Source: Forsythia viridissima (lineage: Eukaryota; Streptophyta; Magnoliopsida; Lamiales; Oleaceae). Taken from it: 64,000 nt of DNA. A program made the translations under genes and the position numbers. Below are positions 1 through 11,546 of the stretch, in pieces. Numbering within the stretch: the stretch's first letter is position 1; each line of letters begins with the position of its first letter. The notes below the pieces were generated by a model. The model searched no databases, had not been told where the DNA came from, and saw only the letters and a list, made by a program, of their open reading frames with translations. Location: the NCBI GenBank assembly GCA_030279155.1, contig CM059033.1:41405501-41469500 (forward strand). Direction: 5' to 3'.

Positions 1-674
1 CTTATGATCGTGATATCCGACGTAAAACACAAAATAGTGGTGTGAGTATTGCAGGGACCGATGATGAAATATTTTACGGCCAGCTTCAGGATATATTGGA
101 GCTTTCATGCATAAATGGTTTCTCAGTTGTGGTGTTTCGATGTAGATGGTTTAAGTGTGACAGAAAAAGAAAGGTCACAGAGAACAACATCACAAGTATT
201 GACACCAGCAGAGAGGCTTACAAAGATGACCAGATCATACTTGCTTCACAAGCGAGGCAAGTGTTCTATTTTGATGACCTGTCACGTAGTCATAACTGGC
301 GAGTGGTTCAAGAAGTCAATCATCGTACTACGTGGGATACGCCAGTGATTGTTTTGACTGAGATAGATTTGTTACACGATGATAGCTCGTCAAACATCTC
401 TCTGTTTGTTGATCTTGGCAATTTAGAACACATTACTATGCAGCGAGTCAACAATGATGCCATTCAGTTGGATCATCCTGCTAAGAGAGCGTCATTGTCG
501 AATGTTAGTGGAGATGAATATAATTTTATTAACAATGAGGACGAGGACGATGACGACGATAATGATGAGGGTGATGATGGAGGTGAGGTTGAGGTGTCTG
601 ACACGGAAACAGACTGCGACAGTGTCGAATATGATGATGATGCTGATAGAAGCAATGATAGTGACTATGAGTGA
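1..674 (+). CDS. TNP2-type CACTA transposase, C-terminal part
   Basis: The frame is open from position 3, so the 5' part is cut off by the window edge. The visible ~223 residues hold a DUF4216-like domain (PF13952). TQNSG lies near the start, followed by VVVFRCRWF and the conserved LASQARQVFYFDD block near residue 90, as at the C-terminus of plant TNP2 proteins. The last ~60 residues are an acidic Asp/Glu run, also present in the second TNP2 gene of this window (ending at 54697). TNP2 is the catalytic transposase of CACTA elements. No break is visible in this part; the state of the rest cannot be judged. The stop is TGA at 672-674. Confidence 0.8.
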   Translation, partial: YDRDIRRKTQNSGVSIAGTDDEIFYGQLQDILELSCINGFSVVVFRCRWFKCDRKRKVTENNITSIDTSREAYKDDQIILASQARQVFYFDDLSRSHNWRVVQEVNHRTTWDTPVIVLTEIDLLHDDSSSNISLFVDLGNLEHITMQRVNNDAIQLDHPAKRASLSNVSGDEYNFINNEDEDDDDDNDEGDDGGEVEVSDTETDCDSVEYDDDADRSNDSDYE

Positions 675-2596
675 TCAAACAACACGTTGTAATCTTGTAC
701 TCTGTTATTTAGTATAAATTTTGTTATTCAATAACATATTGATAATATTTTTTCTAATTTTTTTTATTTAAATTAAATAAATAATGACGATAACATAATT
801 TATCAAACCGACTGTTAGGGAGGTTTTTTCACCCCCACAGGCCCAAATTTGCCATATACGGCTGTCTTCAAAATTGAACCCATCCTCACAACAAATTCCA
901 ATCTTCAACCCATCTATCCTCTCAAATCTCTCAAATCTTGGGAAATCTGCTCTCCTCAATGGATTCTTTTCTCTCTAATCTCTTCTCAAATCTCCAATTC
1001 GTCGGTCAATCTTTCTCACAGATTTGTTAATTTTTTGGAAATGAAGGCATGAACGGGAGATTTGTATATATTTTTTGTAAACAATAATAATAGCAGTATT
1101 ACCTTAAGTATTACCTTGAGGGTGGAGGGAGAGGTCTTCGAGGGCGATCTCCAAGTGGGCGATGGAGGTGCGGATTTTTTTGTATTGGATCATATGATGA
1201 AGAAAGAACATCATTATATTATGTATGGACCTTATGTTGTTATTCCAAGATACCCGATCTCATATGATTTTATTACAATAGAGTTGTACATCTTTAAATG
1301 AATTTTAGGAGAAGATGCCAAGAAAAAAAAATATTAATAATTGTGAACAGTACTCGCTCGAGCGGACAGAGCATAAATTATGTCCGCTCGGGCGAGCACT
1401 AATCACAATCAAATTTTTTATTTAATTGTGAACAGTACTCGCCCAAGCGGACAGAGCCTACATTCTTTCCGCTCGAGCGAGCACTATTCAAATTTTTTTT
1501 TTTTTCGGTGTGAAATGTATAGGGACGACTTTAGTCGTCCTTTTAGAGCCCGAAAATTTACAAAAGCTACACATAATACACAATCCTCACAAGTCATTTA
1601 TCTTCCCCCCACTCTCACGTCCTCTTCCCTTATTTGGCTCCAAAACCCCAATTTCTCAAATTACAATTTTTGATTTGGCTCCAAACCCCCAATATTTCAA
1701 ACCATTGGCTGAACTTGAATCATAATTGCAAACCCCCATTGCTCACTAACTTGGTAATTCATGAATTAAATATGCTTGTCCATCAATTTAATTTAATTTT
1801 TTTTTTAGTCTTGATACTTTGTCTTCTTGGTGTTGGGAGGGGGGAGGATGAGAACTGCTATAGGACATTGAAGGAAACATTACAAAAAAAAGTTTTCTCA
1901 AACTTTTTTTATCAATGAAACTCAAATTAATTTCTCAAAGAAATATGTTAAAATATACTTTAACACCAAAAACCAACTTCCTAATCTTTCTTTTTCTAAT
2001 ACCCATCAGAAAAGAACTTGCACCAACATAATTACAAAGTTAAAGAGGCACAATCCTGCTGTCTGCAAGTATATTTAGAGAGTAGTTCCATTTCTCCTAA
2101 AGTTTCAATAGAAGATATTAGAATGAATGTACGTGCAGAGTTTTTGAAAGAAAAATACCTTTTATTGTTTGACGTTATGTGGAAAAAGATAATTGAAGAT
2201 GTCAGCATCTCTGATTTATGAGTTGCCATGGTAGCAAGACGATTTCAAAACTGCCTTCAAGTCATACAGTAATTTCTTACCAACATTTTTATTTTATTAA
2301 GTAGGGAAAGGGCAAAATGATGGGTAGCTTCAAACAGCAAAAGGTTTGTGAGAGATAGAATATTGATGATGTAGATGACAAAATCAGCCATTTACCTGAT
2401 TGTATTCTACATCATATTCTTTCATTTCATTTCTTTTGTTTATGCCTCTTTCTCTACGTAGGAATGTCATCCTTGAAACTATTTTTGCCCATTTATGCAC
2501 TGTATTTGGACTGATTTTTTTATGTCTGTCTTAATCTTATTGGTACTAATTAATGCTTGGTTAATTAGGATTAATTTAAGCTAAGGACGTAATACA
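675..2596. other. Inter-gene region of the first CACTA element
   Basis: No reading frame here resembles a known protein. It holds two tandem palindromic units (1341-1490, listed separately). An isolated copy of the subterminal motif, gggacgact-ttagtcgtcc, sits near 1522-1541. A TC-rich stretch at 1580-1700 could be the promoter or leader of the downstream gene. The ATG of that gene is at 2597. Confidence 0.4.
1341..1490. repeat. Two tandem palindromic units (CTCGAGCGG-type)
   Basis: Each ~60-bp unit begins TTGTGAACAGTACTCGC and consists of two inverted arms: 1349-1368 against 1381-1400, and about 1434-1453 against 1468-1485. An 11-18 bp spacer separates the arms. The core of the arm is CTCGAGCGGACA. 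The units are separated by an AT-rich linker. Both could fold into hairpins or serve as dyad binding sites. They lie between the two genes of the CACTA element, not in its terminal repeats. Confidence 0.7.
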
Positions 2597-4182
2597 ATGG
2601 CTAATGTATTAAACCATGGAGGGGATGGTGGAGATGAGCCTCCACATCAGCATGCAAATAGGCTACAAGCGGACTGCCAGACAGGTAAGATAATTTTTTT
2701 GGGAAAACATAGTGTGTATTCAAAGTGATTTACATATTAAACCATTTTTTTGTGTGAATTCGTAGCACCTGTGACTAAAAAACGGGGCCCTTCCAGATCG
2801 TTACATCTTGTTAAACTATTCCAGTATAACGGGAAAAAACCCCTCCCCATAGATTTTGATACAAAGATGGGCTCTATTTACCTACAGGAGAGAACCAAAA
2901 ATACTTATCGAGGGTTGTAGGGACACGTGTGAGACAATTTGTGCACCCCTACTTCAATAGATGGGCGAATGTTCCAGATGAACAAAAAGCCCATGCCATG
3001 GGCTCCGTATACGTAAGTGAATTAACTGTCATTTTATACCTTAAGTACTTTTAATAAAGTCTAACTTCAATGACTTAAACAAGATTGATTTGCTATAGGA
3101 ATTCTTTGACATCAATCCAAGGCGTTACTCCAAGGCTGATTACAAGCTCGTTGTGGATGGTATCGAAGATACAACAGGCCGACGATATCGTCAGTACAAG
3201 GCCAATGTGAATGCATATATAAGAGATAAAGGTACTGTTGTACCTTACCGTGGCTTGCTTGACGGCGGACGTATGGAAAAGTGCATAGAGCGCTCATCGA
3301 GTCAAAAATTTAAGGTAAGCACAATTCATTTAATTTAATTAAATGAATTTTCATTAAATATTAATATTAACATTGTATTCATTTCAATTAATTTTTTATA
3401 AGATATTTCAATGACGAACAAAGTGAACAGGGAAAAAATAAATTATACTAGCCTGCAGGGGTCAAAAACTATAATTGCTACGCGTTTCGATATGGTAACG
3501 TATATTATTTTTCATCCATAATTTCATTTTCAAATTATGGAATACGTTTGAGTTATTCATTTAATACTGCATACTTATACAGCGGGACCACCAGACCCAG
3601 GAGTGGCCGAGTGTCATTGAAACTTTCAAAGTCAACCATCAAAGAAATGGCAAGTGGGTGAACGAAAGGGCTACGCAATATTATGTACGTAAAAGTTAAT
3701 ACAAAGTGATGTATTGCTGTTAATTTGTTGAGTTTCACATTTAATTGACAAATATTTTAAATTTGATTATTTAAGGAAAAAAAATGGTGGAGGAACGGGA
3801 AGAGCAAACACAGTAAGCTAGCTCAAGCGGCGTGGCAGTTAACGAGCACGACGTTGTTCTTAAGGTCCTGGGAGAGAGGAGGGGACACCGACGCGCAGTT
3901 GGACGGGTTCTGAGAGGCACTTCCCGCTCTCACTCGTCCACTATTACATTGCGGGACCAACACAGTTCCAATCGATCTACTTGGGCAACCAATGCATTGA
4001 AGTCCAAAATAGAGACATACATGTATCAAATGAATGAATTTATCACACTTTTAACGAGTAATCTGCAATCTGTCATGCTGGGAATTCAGCTGCCGACACC
4101 GCCACCACCACCTCCCATGTCGCCTATGCATGAAGAAGAGTTAGATTCTTTGAACGACGAAGATTATTTATTTGATCTTTAG
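2597..4182 (+). pseudogene. TnpA-like second gene of CACTA element (PF03004, Transposase_24), decayed
   Basis: Six exons can be laid out from GT..AG borders: 2597-2684, 2766-3013, 3099-3314, about 3403-3495, 3584-3684, and about 3776-4182. They encode the family's blocks: FVHPYFNRWANVPDEQ, then EFFDINPRRYSKADYK, then a WPSVIETFKVNH block, and HDVVLKVLGERRGHRR, followed by a coiled-coil-like tail with a proline run. Such proteins accompany TNP2 in plant CACTA elements and are thought to bind the subterminal repeats. Exon 2 has a one-base frame shift in the G-run near 2913, and the last exon has an in-frame TAA at 3814-3816. I therefore call it a pseudogene, although an alternative splice could avoid the latter. 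Confidence 0.75.
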
Positions 4183-4469
4183 TCTTCATCTATCTATCTG
4201 TATTTAGTTGCACATACTTTTGTTTTGTACATTATGGTTATTTTGTGTTGGAAGTTTTTGTTTTTGTGCATAGTTTTTTAGGATGTTTTGGTACAATTTG
4301 TTTTTGTGTACAAATATGATAATATAATTAATATTATTTCAGTTGTTTTTAAAGATTTTATTTAATGTTTCTATTAAGTCATTGTTATTAAATAATTTTA
4401 ATTAGTATTGAAAGTGTAATAATTACTAGAATCAATAAATTTGAAAAAAATTAATTAATATTTTTCTAT

Positions 4470-5050
4470 AGATATTGGGACAAAAATAGTCGTCCCAATA
4501 GTTTGTCCCTGTAGATATTTTTCTATTGGGACGACAATAGTCGTCCCAATAGTTTGTTCTTGTAGATATTTTTCTCGTCCCAATAGTGTAACCTATAGAG
4601 ACGATAATAGTCATCCCAATAGTTTATCCTATTGGGACGACAATAGTTGTCTCAATAGTTTTTTTGAGACTCACTATTCAATTTGGAAATGGGACATAAA
4701 GGGACGACAAATGTCGTCTCTATAGATTCAACATATATTGGGACGACAATTTGTCGTCTCAATAAATAAGTTGAAACGAATATTTGGACGAAAATAAGGG
4801 CTATATGGACGATAAAAGTCGTCGCTATAAATCGTGAATATATTGGGACGACTATTATCATCTCTGTTGACTTACTATGACGGGCTTATTGGGACGATCA
4901 TTAGGGACGACTATGTCGTCCCTGTACCCCTTTAGCGACGACAATGCTATCTACAGGACGACAAAAGTCGTCCCTAATGATCGTCCCAATAAGCCCGTGC
5001 TATCTACAGGACGACAAAAGTCGTCCCTATAACTCTCTTTTCTTGTAGTG
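4470..5050. repeat. CACTA subterminal repeat block (GGGACGAC) and 3' terminal inverted repeat
   Basis: About 20 direct and inverted copies of GGGACGAC occur, many as pairs of the form attgggacgacaatagtcgtcccaat. The block ends with the terminal repeat CTCTTTTCTTGTAGTG at 5050. In En/Spm elements such repeats are the binding sites of the TnpA-type protein. The adjacent inverted copies would also allow hairpin formation. Confidence 0.85.
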
Positions 5051-6048
5051 CGAAATCAATAGGCTGAAGCCAGATCATTTTTTCTAGGGATGTTAAAATT
5101 GGATGTCGATCCAAATCGTGTTACCTACTATTCATTGATTATCTCTTAACAACTTTTGTTGCCCCTCATTACTGGTAAAGTATATATTTACCTGCAAGTG
5201 AGATAAATATTTATTAATAAGCTCTGTTAACATTTAAAGTTATTACGTTTTGTTATTTGTTGGGTGATGTAGAGAATGCCAATTTAATCAAACACATGAT
5301 ATTTCCATATAATATTTCTTGTAGATCAAACCAATTCACGATTCTTGCTAGTGTTATTCAACTTACGTGGGTTTTTGTTACAGGTTAATGTTTCTTGGTG
5401 CCTTTTGTTAACGAAAAATATGCCATGAGAATGCTTTGAAAATGCATCTTATTTATAGTAACATTGAAATTGCTTTTCCTTGTTACTTCATCTTGCTACT
5501 GATACATCACGTTGTCAATTATGTCCTATTTGGTAATATGTTTTTGTTTTTCAATGTTACTTCTAATTGTTAATGAAGATTGATATTTGTGTTTTTATAA
5601 ATATTTGGTGCAAATTAAACTACTTTATTTTATTCTAAGTGTATAATAATATGTGAAATTGCTCATCACATATGAGAGTTGTCATTAGTGATGAATATAG
5701 TGATTTTGATTTTTTAATTTGAAATGAAGAGATTTTTTTGGGATTAGATTGTGCAACAAAAATTGATTTCATTGATTCTTTGAAAGGAAACTTCCTTAAA
5801 ATTTGAAAACTTTAATTTATAATATTTTTCAATTAATTTAATGACTAACTAGTATTTCTCAATTAATTTATATCATCTAGTATATTTCAATTCTCATATA
5901 CATACTAGTGTATATATGTAAATTTCCCCAAAAAAAAAAAAAAAAAAAAAAAAGCAATGAATGGGCTTAGCCAATTTATTAGGCAATCCACTCCAGTACA
6001 CATAAGTAATTGAACGACACGTCAAACAGACACGAATGTTTCTTAATT
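5051..6048. other. Intergenic stretch, nothing recognised
   Basis: AT-rich sequence with no coding frame of note. It contains a poly-A tract at 5930-5953. The last nine bases (6040-6048, ttcttaatt) are the left target duplication of the MULE that follows. Confidence 0.5.
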
Positions 6049-6189
6049 GGGACAATTCAGGGCCGGTCACTGTTTGGGCACTTATGGGCTCTAAAGTCAT
6101 ATGCTCAAAACTTAATTCAATTAAAGTCATATTTTAGAGCTAAAAGACCAACATACCCTTAATTATAAAAAAACGCTAACTATAATACT

Positions 6190-7760
6190 ATTTTGTGGTG
6201 ATAGTGTTTTGTGGTGATTTTGTACTACTAATGAAACATTTTAAGAACAATATTATTCTCTTGTTTATTCTCTACTGATTAATTCGTCTACTTACCATTA
6301 AACACCTAATATATTTATACTTATGTATCAAATGGGAATCTATGTCCTAATTGAATCTCAAACATGTTCTAATTCAAGGGAAAAATTAGAAACATTGTTT
6401 ATAGTTTTAGATGAGAACCCTTTGCATGACTTCCCATTAACTTCTGATTGACAGTTCTTCTTTCTTCATTTTAGCATCTAAAGTATGTGTTTGCTTTTAA
6501 GGGACTCAGATACCTTGGAAGAGCTTTAATTTGCAGCAAAAGGATGTACATTAATCCGTGATACTGTTTTAGAGGATTTGTGATACTGTTTTGAAAAAAA
6601 AAATTAAAGATTGTCATTTTAAGCTAAAGAGACGACTTCAAATAGGTAAAATCCATCATAGGCAGTAGTAAACTACTGGTCTTAACCGTCTCGTCGAGAC
6701 CATTCTGAAAACATATTATAATAAAAATTCTGAGCACGTGTGCAAATTCTATGATCATTTCTATTCTAATACTATTTTTTGTGATACTGTTTTGCATAAT
6801 ACAGTATCAAACAACACACATGACTATGATATCATGCTTTTATCGTTGATACTGTTTAATTAGTCATATGTTTTGTTTGATACTGTATTATGTAAAGCAG
6901 TATCATATATTAAAATATGGATTAAAACAGTATCAATTTATATTAATGCACATTACCTAAACAAGACATTATCATGGATTAAAACTAAGACATTCAAACA
7001 GTATCACAGGTTCAAACCTTGCCATAATTAAACAATATCAAAGATCACATAGATTCAAACAGTATCAAAGGATTAAAGCAGTATAATGGATTAAAACGGT
7101 ATCAAAATATATTAATTACCTAACAAAAACAGTATCATAGATTAAAACTAAGACATTCAAACAATATCACAGGTTCAAACCTTGCCATAATTAAACAGTA
7201 TCAAAGATCACATATATTTAAACAGTATCACAAGATTAAAACATGTTTCAAATGATAGTGAAATATTATGACAAAGTTTCAATCTATTAAACCTTGCCAT
7301 AATTAAACAGTATCATAGATTAAAACTAAGACATTAAAACAGTATTATAGATTAAAACTAATACATTCAAACATTAAATGATGGAACATTCAAGCTCCTA
7401 TTTATAACAATTCTATGTCCATTTATATTGTGATACTGTTTTGTATAATACAGTATCAAATAACATACCATGACTAAATATTAGATGATGTAACATTCAA
7501 GCTCCTATTTACAGCAATTAGATGGTGGAGCATTCAAGCTCCTATTTACATAAGATAGTGGAGTATTCAAGTTCGTATTTACAGCATTCAAGCTCATATT
7601 TACAGCATTCTATGCCTATTTCTGTTGTGATACTGTTTTGTATAATACAATATCAAACAACTTTCACAACTAATTAACAACACAAAGAAATAATCTAATG
7701 ACCAACATAATACAATATCAAGTTGCTATTCTATAATATAGTATCAACAACAGATGTTAC
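6190..7760. repeat. Array of degenerate GATACTGTTTT / AAACAGTATCA motifs inside the MULE
   Basis: About 20 copies lie in both orientations, spaced irregularly at 20-150 bp. Several are paired as palindromes such as gatactgttttgtataatacagtatc (6783, 7432, 7628). Longer phrases also recur, for example 'attaaaactaagacattcaaac' near 6970, 7140 and 7320, and 'cattcaagctcctattta' near 7387, 7490 and 7530. The array therefore seems to have grown by local duplication. Confidence 0.8.
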
Positions 7761-7814
7761 CTCATTGTTTACATAACTGGAAAATGCTCATTGTTTACAT
7801 AACTGCTAAAATAC

Positions 7815-8182
7815 TCAACCCAGGTTAATCATATTGGTCAGCCTCTCTTGCAGCATGGATAGATCAATGTTAGCTGTTAGATCACTAACCTGAAAAAATA
7901 ATCAAATACAAGAATTAAGATTAAAACAAAGAAATTAATAACAATATTCCTACGTTAATTTGTTACCTCAATCTGGATTCTATGAAGTAACTTGTCATTT
8001 ACTTTTGTAGTTTCACAGCTAACAACATTTAGTCCCCAACTGGAAATTGATCCAAAATCTTCCCAAAAAAACTGCCTAAAAAGTGACACTGCGCCGTAGA
8101 AGCACTCGCCGGAGGTTGCCGGAGATAGAAGTTGTTGTCGCCGGAGGTGGAGGATGTTTGTGGAGTTGGAAGATTGTGTCAA
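7815..8182 (-). CDS. Small two-exon gene inside MULE, function unknown
   Basis: Exon 1 (8182 down to 7967, 72 codons from ATG) ends at a GT donor. Exon 2 (7889 down to 7815) follows an ATTTTTTCAG acceptor and adds 24 codons before TGA. The intron is phase 0. The product would be 96 residues: a polar start (MTQSSNSTN), an Arg/Gln/Leu stretch, an aromatic block (LFRQFFWEDFG), and an amphipathic C-terminal helix (SMLQERLTNMI) that could form a coiled coil. I recognise no domain. It starts ~140 bp from the right end of the MULE, so the terminal repeat may act as promoter. It could be a captured host fragment or a remnant of a larger MULE gene. Confidence 0.45.
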
Positions 8183-8330
8183 TGAAAAATATGGTTAAAA
8201 GGGGTTATTTTGGAATTAATATAAAATATTGATGTGAAGTATGACTTAATCACAATTTAAAAAAAAGTTTTGACCTAATTTGAAACAAGTCATGTGGAGA
8301 TGACTTATTGACAATTTTCCCTTCTTAATT

Positions 8331-8783
8331 TTATATAGAAAGCCCATAAATCATCCACCTATATGATATTAAGTTTTAGAATTTTCCTCATTCCATAAGA
8401 ACTTCTAATACATGAGTAAAGTGCATAGAAATAACATTTTAGAAACTGCAGTGAATGTCAATTTTCAAAGCGTAATTGACACTTTAAATGATCTCGATAG
8501 TAATGATGATAGTGATTATAATAACATTGGTAAGTAAAATATGTTTTATATTTTGTTTATTTATATTTTTTATTGCGTAATTTCTTTCCATTTTATTTCT
8601 AAATGATTAATTATACTTTCCCCTTTCCTATGTAGATTCCAGTACAATACAATGTACATGTACTGAGAGTTGATAAAAGATTGAGGATTAATGTGACACA
8701 CTTCACACAAGATTTAGTGTTACAATTTTAAGACAATAACATACATTTATTTTATATTTTGGAATTATTTATATTTGATTAAT
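8331..8783. other. Short intergenic stretch with one exon-like acidic fragment
   Basis: A short frame from ATG at about 8412 runs into an acidic end (SNDDSDYNN) and then a GT donor (ggtaagt, ~8529). It may be a leftover transposon exon; no relative is recognised. The last nine bases (8775-8783) are the target duplication of the next MITE. Confidence 0.3.
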
Positions 8784-9037
8784 GGGATTTTTTTACAAAT
8801 AACCACAATAAATAAAATATTTCTTAAAATACTTGTCATGTTTTTTTATTATAAAAATACTGTTTTTTATTTTTGTAACGGTTATTGTTACATTTGTTAT
8901 TTTAGTTATAATAACAAAATAACAAATGTAACAACAACTGTTACAAAAATAAAAAAACAGTATTTTTATAATAAAAAAAGTATGACAAGTATTTTAAGAA
9001 ATATTTTATATTTTGTAGTATATGATGAAATTATCAC
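8784..9037. mobile_element. Palindromic MULE-type MITE, copy 1
   Basis: This 254-bp element has a perfect 9-bp duplication, ttgattaat, at 8775-8783 and 9038-9046. Its two halves are inverted repeats of ~115 bp that meet near 8905, so it can fold into one long hairpin. The arms share tatttcttaaaatacttgtc and the motif TTGTTACATTTGTTATT. It is non-coding. The same family occurs at 11547-11822, and its outer sequence (ttacaaataacca) resembles the end of the longer MULE at 34869-36222. Confidence 0.85.
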
Positions 9038-9046
9038 TTGATTAAT

Positions 9047-11546
9047 TGTACATTGAAGCCCATTTTTTAATTTAATATTTTTAATGAAGTAAATTTTGTT
9101 TTCAAATAAATGTGTGATTTAGTAACAATTCTAGTGCGATCCAATAAATTCAAAATTTATCATTGTTTAAAGTATTATGCAATGAATATCCATATTGTCA
9201 CAAAATAATATTGGTAACAATGTTACTATTGGAAAATTAGTGGTGTTATGTCATGTTTGGGTAAAATTTTGTGTGAGACCCGTTTCTTTATTGTGAAAGA
9301 TAAAAGTAGATTCGTATTTTTCTTCACGTGAACATCGAAATCTTATATTTACTTGAAAAAATTGATACTTGGTTGAATGAGAAATTGAAGCTCGTAGTGG
9401 AGTTGGAAAACATGGTTGAAGGGGAAAAAGAAGTGGATTATCCCACATTGCAAAATAACAAGAAGTTTGACTAGTATTTAGAGTGTGTTTGATTTTGACT
9501 AAAATTAGATATTTTGTAAAAGTTAATAAAAATTAATGAAATATGTAGTTGAAAGTTATAAAAAGTTGTGAGTACTACAAAATATGTGATTAAAATTAAT
9601 TGTTGACTTATTTCAGTATTTCTTAAAAACAATTAAATGAAATCAATTGAACTATAAAGTAGCCACATTTTATAAAGATGTAATCTTGTGTAGTATAGAG
9701 ACTCTTTCTTGCCCGCGCATGCTTGCATGGGGTGCAAATCACGAACTGATTATCACCTCTGGCTATAAAGATGTAATCTTGTGATAATTGCACATAATTC
9801 TATTTTTATCTTTTAGGCACTGATTCATTAAATAGTTTTTGTACAACGAGCGCTCAACTAAAATGAACGTGAGACTATGCACGAAGGCCATACACGCTAG
9901 GTACAAGTCTGAGTATTTTTTCACTCGAATAAGGAGACCGTATCTCCGAGACGATGTAGTCTCAAGGCCTTATGATCATTTTTACTATGGGACCGTATCC
10001 TGTTGGTGTACGAAATCTTTTAAAGAATCATGTGATCATTTCAAAAATATTTGGGATTTCAAAAATCCGAAAACTCTCTTCAAAGAAATAAATAACTCCC
10101 AAATAATCTTCACATAGTTAAGCTAGAAAATTCATTTACAAAAGCTCACTCAAATTATCAAAGCATAGCACAATAAACCAATTTGCAACATGTGAACAAG
10201 TTTATCATTGAATCGCTTAACACAAAAGTAGCGAATATACCTTAGTCACATTTGCAAAAAGTAAACAAGTAACAAATTAAAGTCATTCAGACTAATTCTT
10301 TTTCCAAAGGTTTCCTGAAATTATAAATATTTTGAGTGTTAACATACTAACAAAATAAACACCCTAACTTGAGTATTGGGATAATTAGAAGCTTAGGTAC
10401 CTTAGAAAAAAGAGAATAATAAATTTTTCGAATTATTTTTAGTAAGGTACTTTTACCCTCATCCAAGGGTATTCATATGGTATTAACGCCCCTATGATGA
10501 GCCCCATAAAGAACTTTAAAAATCTGAAATTTTAAACTCATGGATCATAACCTAGTTTTGTGAAAGTTTTAAATCAAACAATAGAGTATGCTTGAAGTTT
10601 GTGTAGATGATATATAACTTGAGGAAAATTGGCTTATGTAGATTTTTGTAGCATAGACACCGACACATGTATCTTGTTTTTGGTTGTGGATAATTTTCTC
10701 CAAATACCATTTAAACTTTGTTTTGATTAATTTGAGATAAGTTTCTTTCAACTCTTTTTATAAAGTTCATCTTGTAAAATATTATGGACTTATTGAAATG
10801 TCCACCTACAAAACAGCGTTACACTCTATTTGATAAAATACATTATTCGCAAAGGATAATAAGTTGATAGCCATATCACTTATAAGTTAAAATAGTATTG
10901 CGTCAAAATCACCATCTAATAAATTCACGCAAGTACCTTATTAAATTACAACATAGTATATTACGTGTATAATAATAAAACCTAATCGCATATCTAATAA
11001 AATAAATAAGTGAAACCGCTTAAAAGTTACTATATTTTTCTAAATTTTAAACCGTGAAAAGCACGCACATAGACACAATTTTTGGCTTTCAAACACTCCT
11101 TAGACTTGTCGAGAATAAAACAACCTAGGGGTTTACATTTAATGCCCATATTCCAAACTAAATTAATATCTTAAGGTGTGTTTGATTGGTACATTTTCCA
11201 TGGAAAATGTTGTCACATCCATGAAAAATATTTTCCACCTTTTGTTGTTTGATTGTCCATAGAAAATGAAAATGATTTTCAAGGTACAATCACCTAAAGC
11301 ACACTTTTTGCCACTTTCTTGGAAAATATTTTCTCACCTATTTGGTGGATTTTTTTTCCACTTTACATGGAAAATGTTTTCATTTTCCATAGAAATCAAG
11401 GGTGTGTTTGATTGGCACACTTTAATCTCTAATACACCCTAGAAAACCGCCAATTTCCCCAACATGGCCAACTAAAAATTGCTTGCACACTACACCATTT
11501 TGTTGGGTTTTTTTAATAATTTGGCCAAATTGTTTTTTTTTTTTTT
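9047..11546. other. Intergenic stretch without recognised genes
   Basis: AT-rich. Open frames here, such as 9839-10117 (+), match nothing I know and have no gene-like context. A perfect 20-bp direct repeat (tataaagatgtaatcttgtg) at 9671-9690 and 9764-9783 flanks a 73-bp, more GC-rich insert. From 11170 onward lies a short dispersed repeat, listed separately. Confidence 0.4.
11173..11420. repeat. Short repeat bounded by direct copies of GGTGTGTTTGATTGG
   Basis: The phrase aaggtgtgtttgattgg occurs at about 11173 and, as agggtgtgtttgattgg, at about 11400. Between them are several inverted pairs of attttccatgg/ccatggaaaat. It looks like a MITE-like unit, but the outer repeats are direct, not inverted, and no clear target duplication is visible. 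Confidence 0.35.

Larger units (their letters stand above)
1..5050 (+). mobile_element. CACTA (En/Spm) transposon, 3' part; left end lies outside the window
   Basis: Three observations define the element: a TNP2 C-terminal reading frame enters from the left edge, a PF03004-like (Ptta/En/Spm) second gene follows on the same strand, and 4470-5050 is packed with GGGACGAC/GTCGTCCC subterminal repeats. It ends in TTCTTGTAGTG at 5050; the reverse complement, CACTACAAGAAAA, is a typical CACTA terminus. The three bases after it (cga, 5051-5053) would be the target duplication, but the left copy is not visible. The gene order (TNP2, then TnpA-like) is the same as in the complete element at 48515-61923, but the subterminal word differs, so this is another CACTA family. 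Confidence 0.85.
6049..8321 (-). mobile_element. Mutator-like element (MULE) with 9-bp target duplication
   Basis: The unit is flanked by a perfect 9-bp duplication, ttcttaatt, at 6040-6048 and 8322-8330, the size expected for Mutator-like transposition. The ends are imperfect inverted repeats. The left reads GGGACAATT and then AAGTCAT; the right, read inward on the minus strand, is GGGAAAATTGTCAATAAGTC. No transposase is present, so the element is non-autonomous. It contains a dense array of GTATCA/TGATAC motifs and a short minus-strand two-exon gene that starts ~140 bp inside the right terminus. Confidence 0.85.

Noticed and set aside
473..655. Minus-strand serine-rich frame opposite the acidic tail of TNP2
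   Set aside because: It is the antisense of an Asp/Glu codon run (GAT/GAG); its composition is explained entirely by the real gene.
9839..10117. 92-codon plus-strand frame
   Set aside because: No family resemblance, no splice or promoter context, and composition like the surrounding non-coding DNA; too weak to call a gene.
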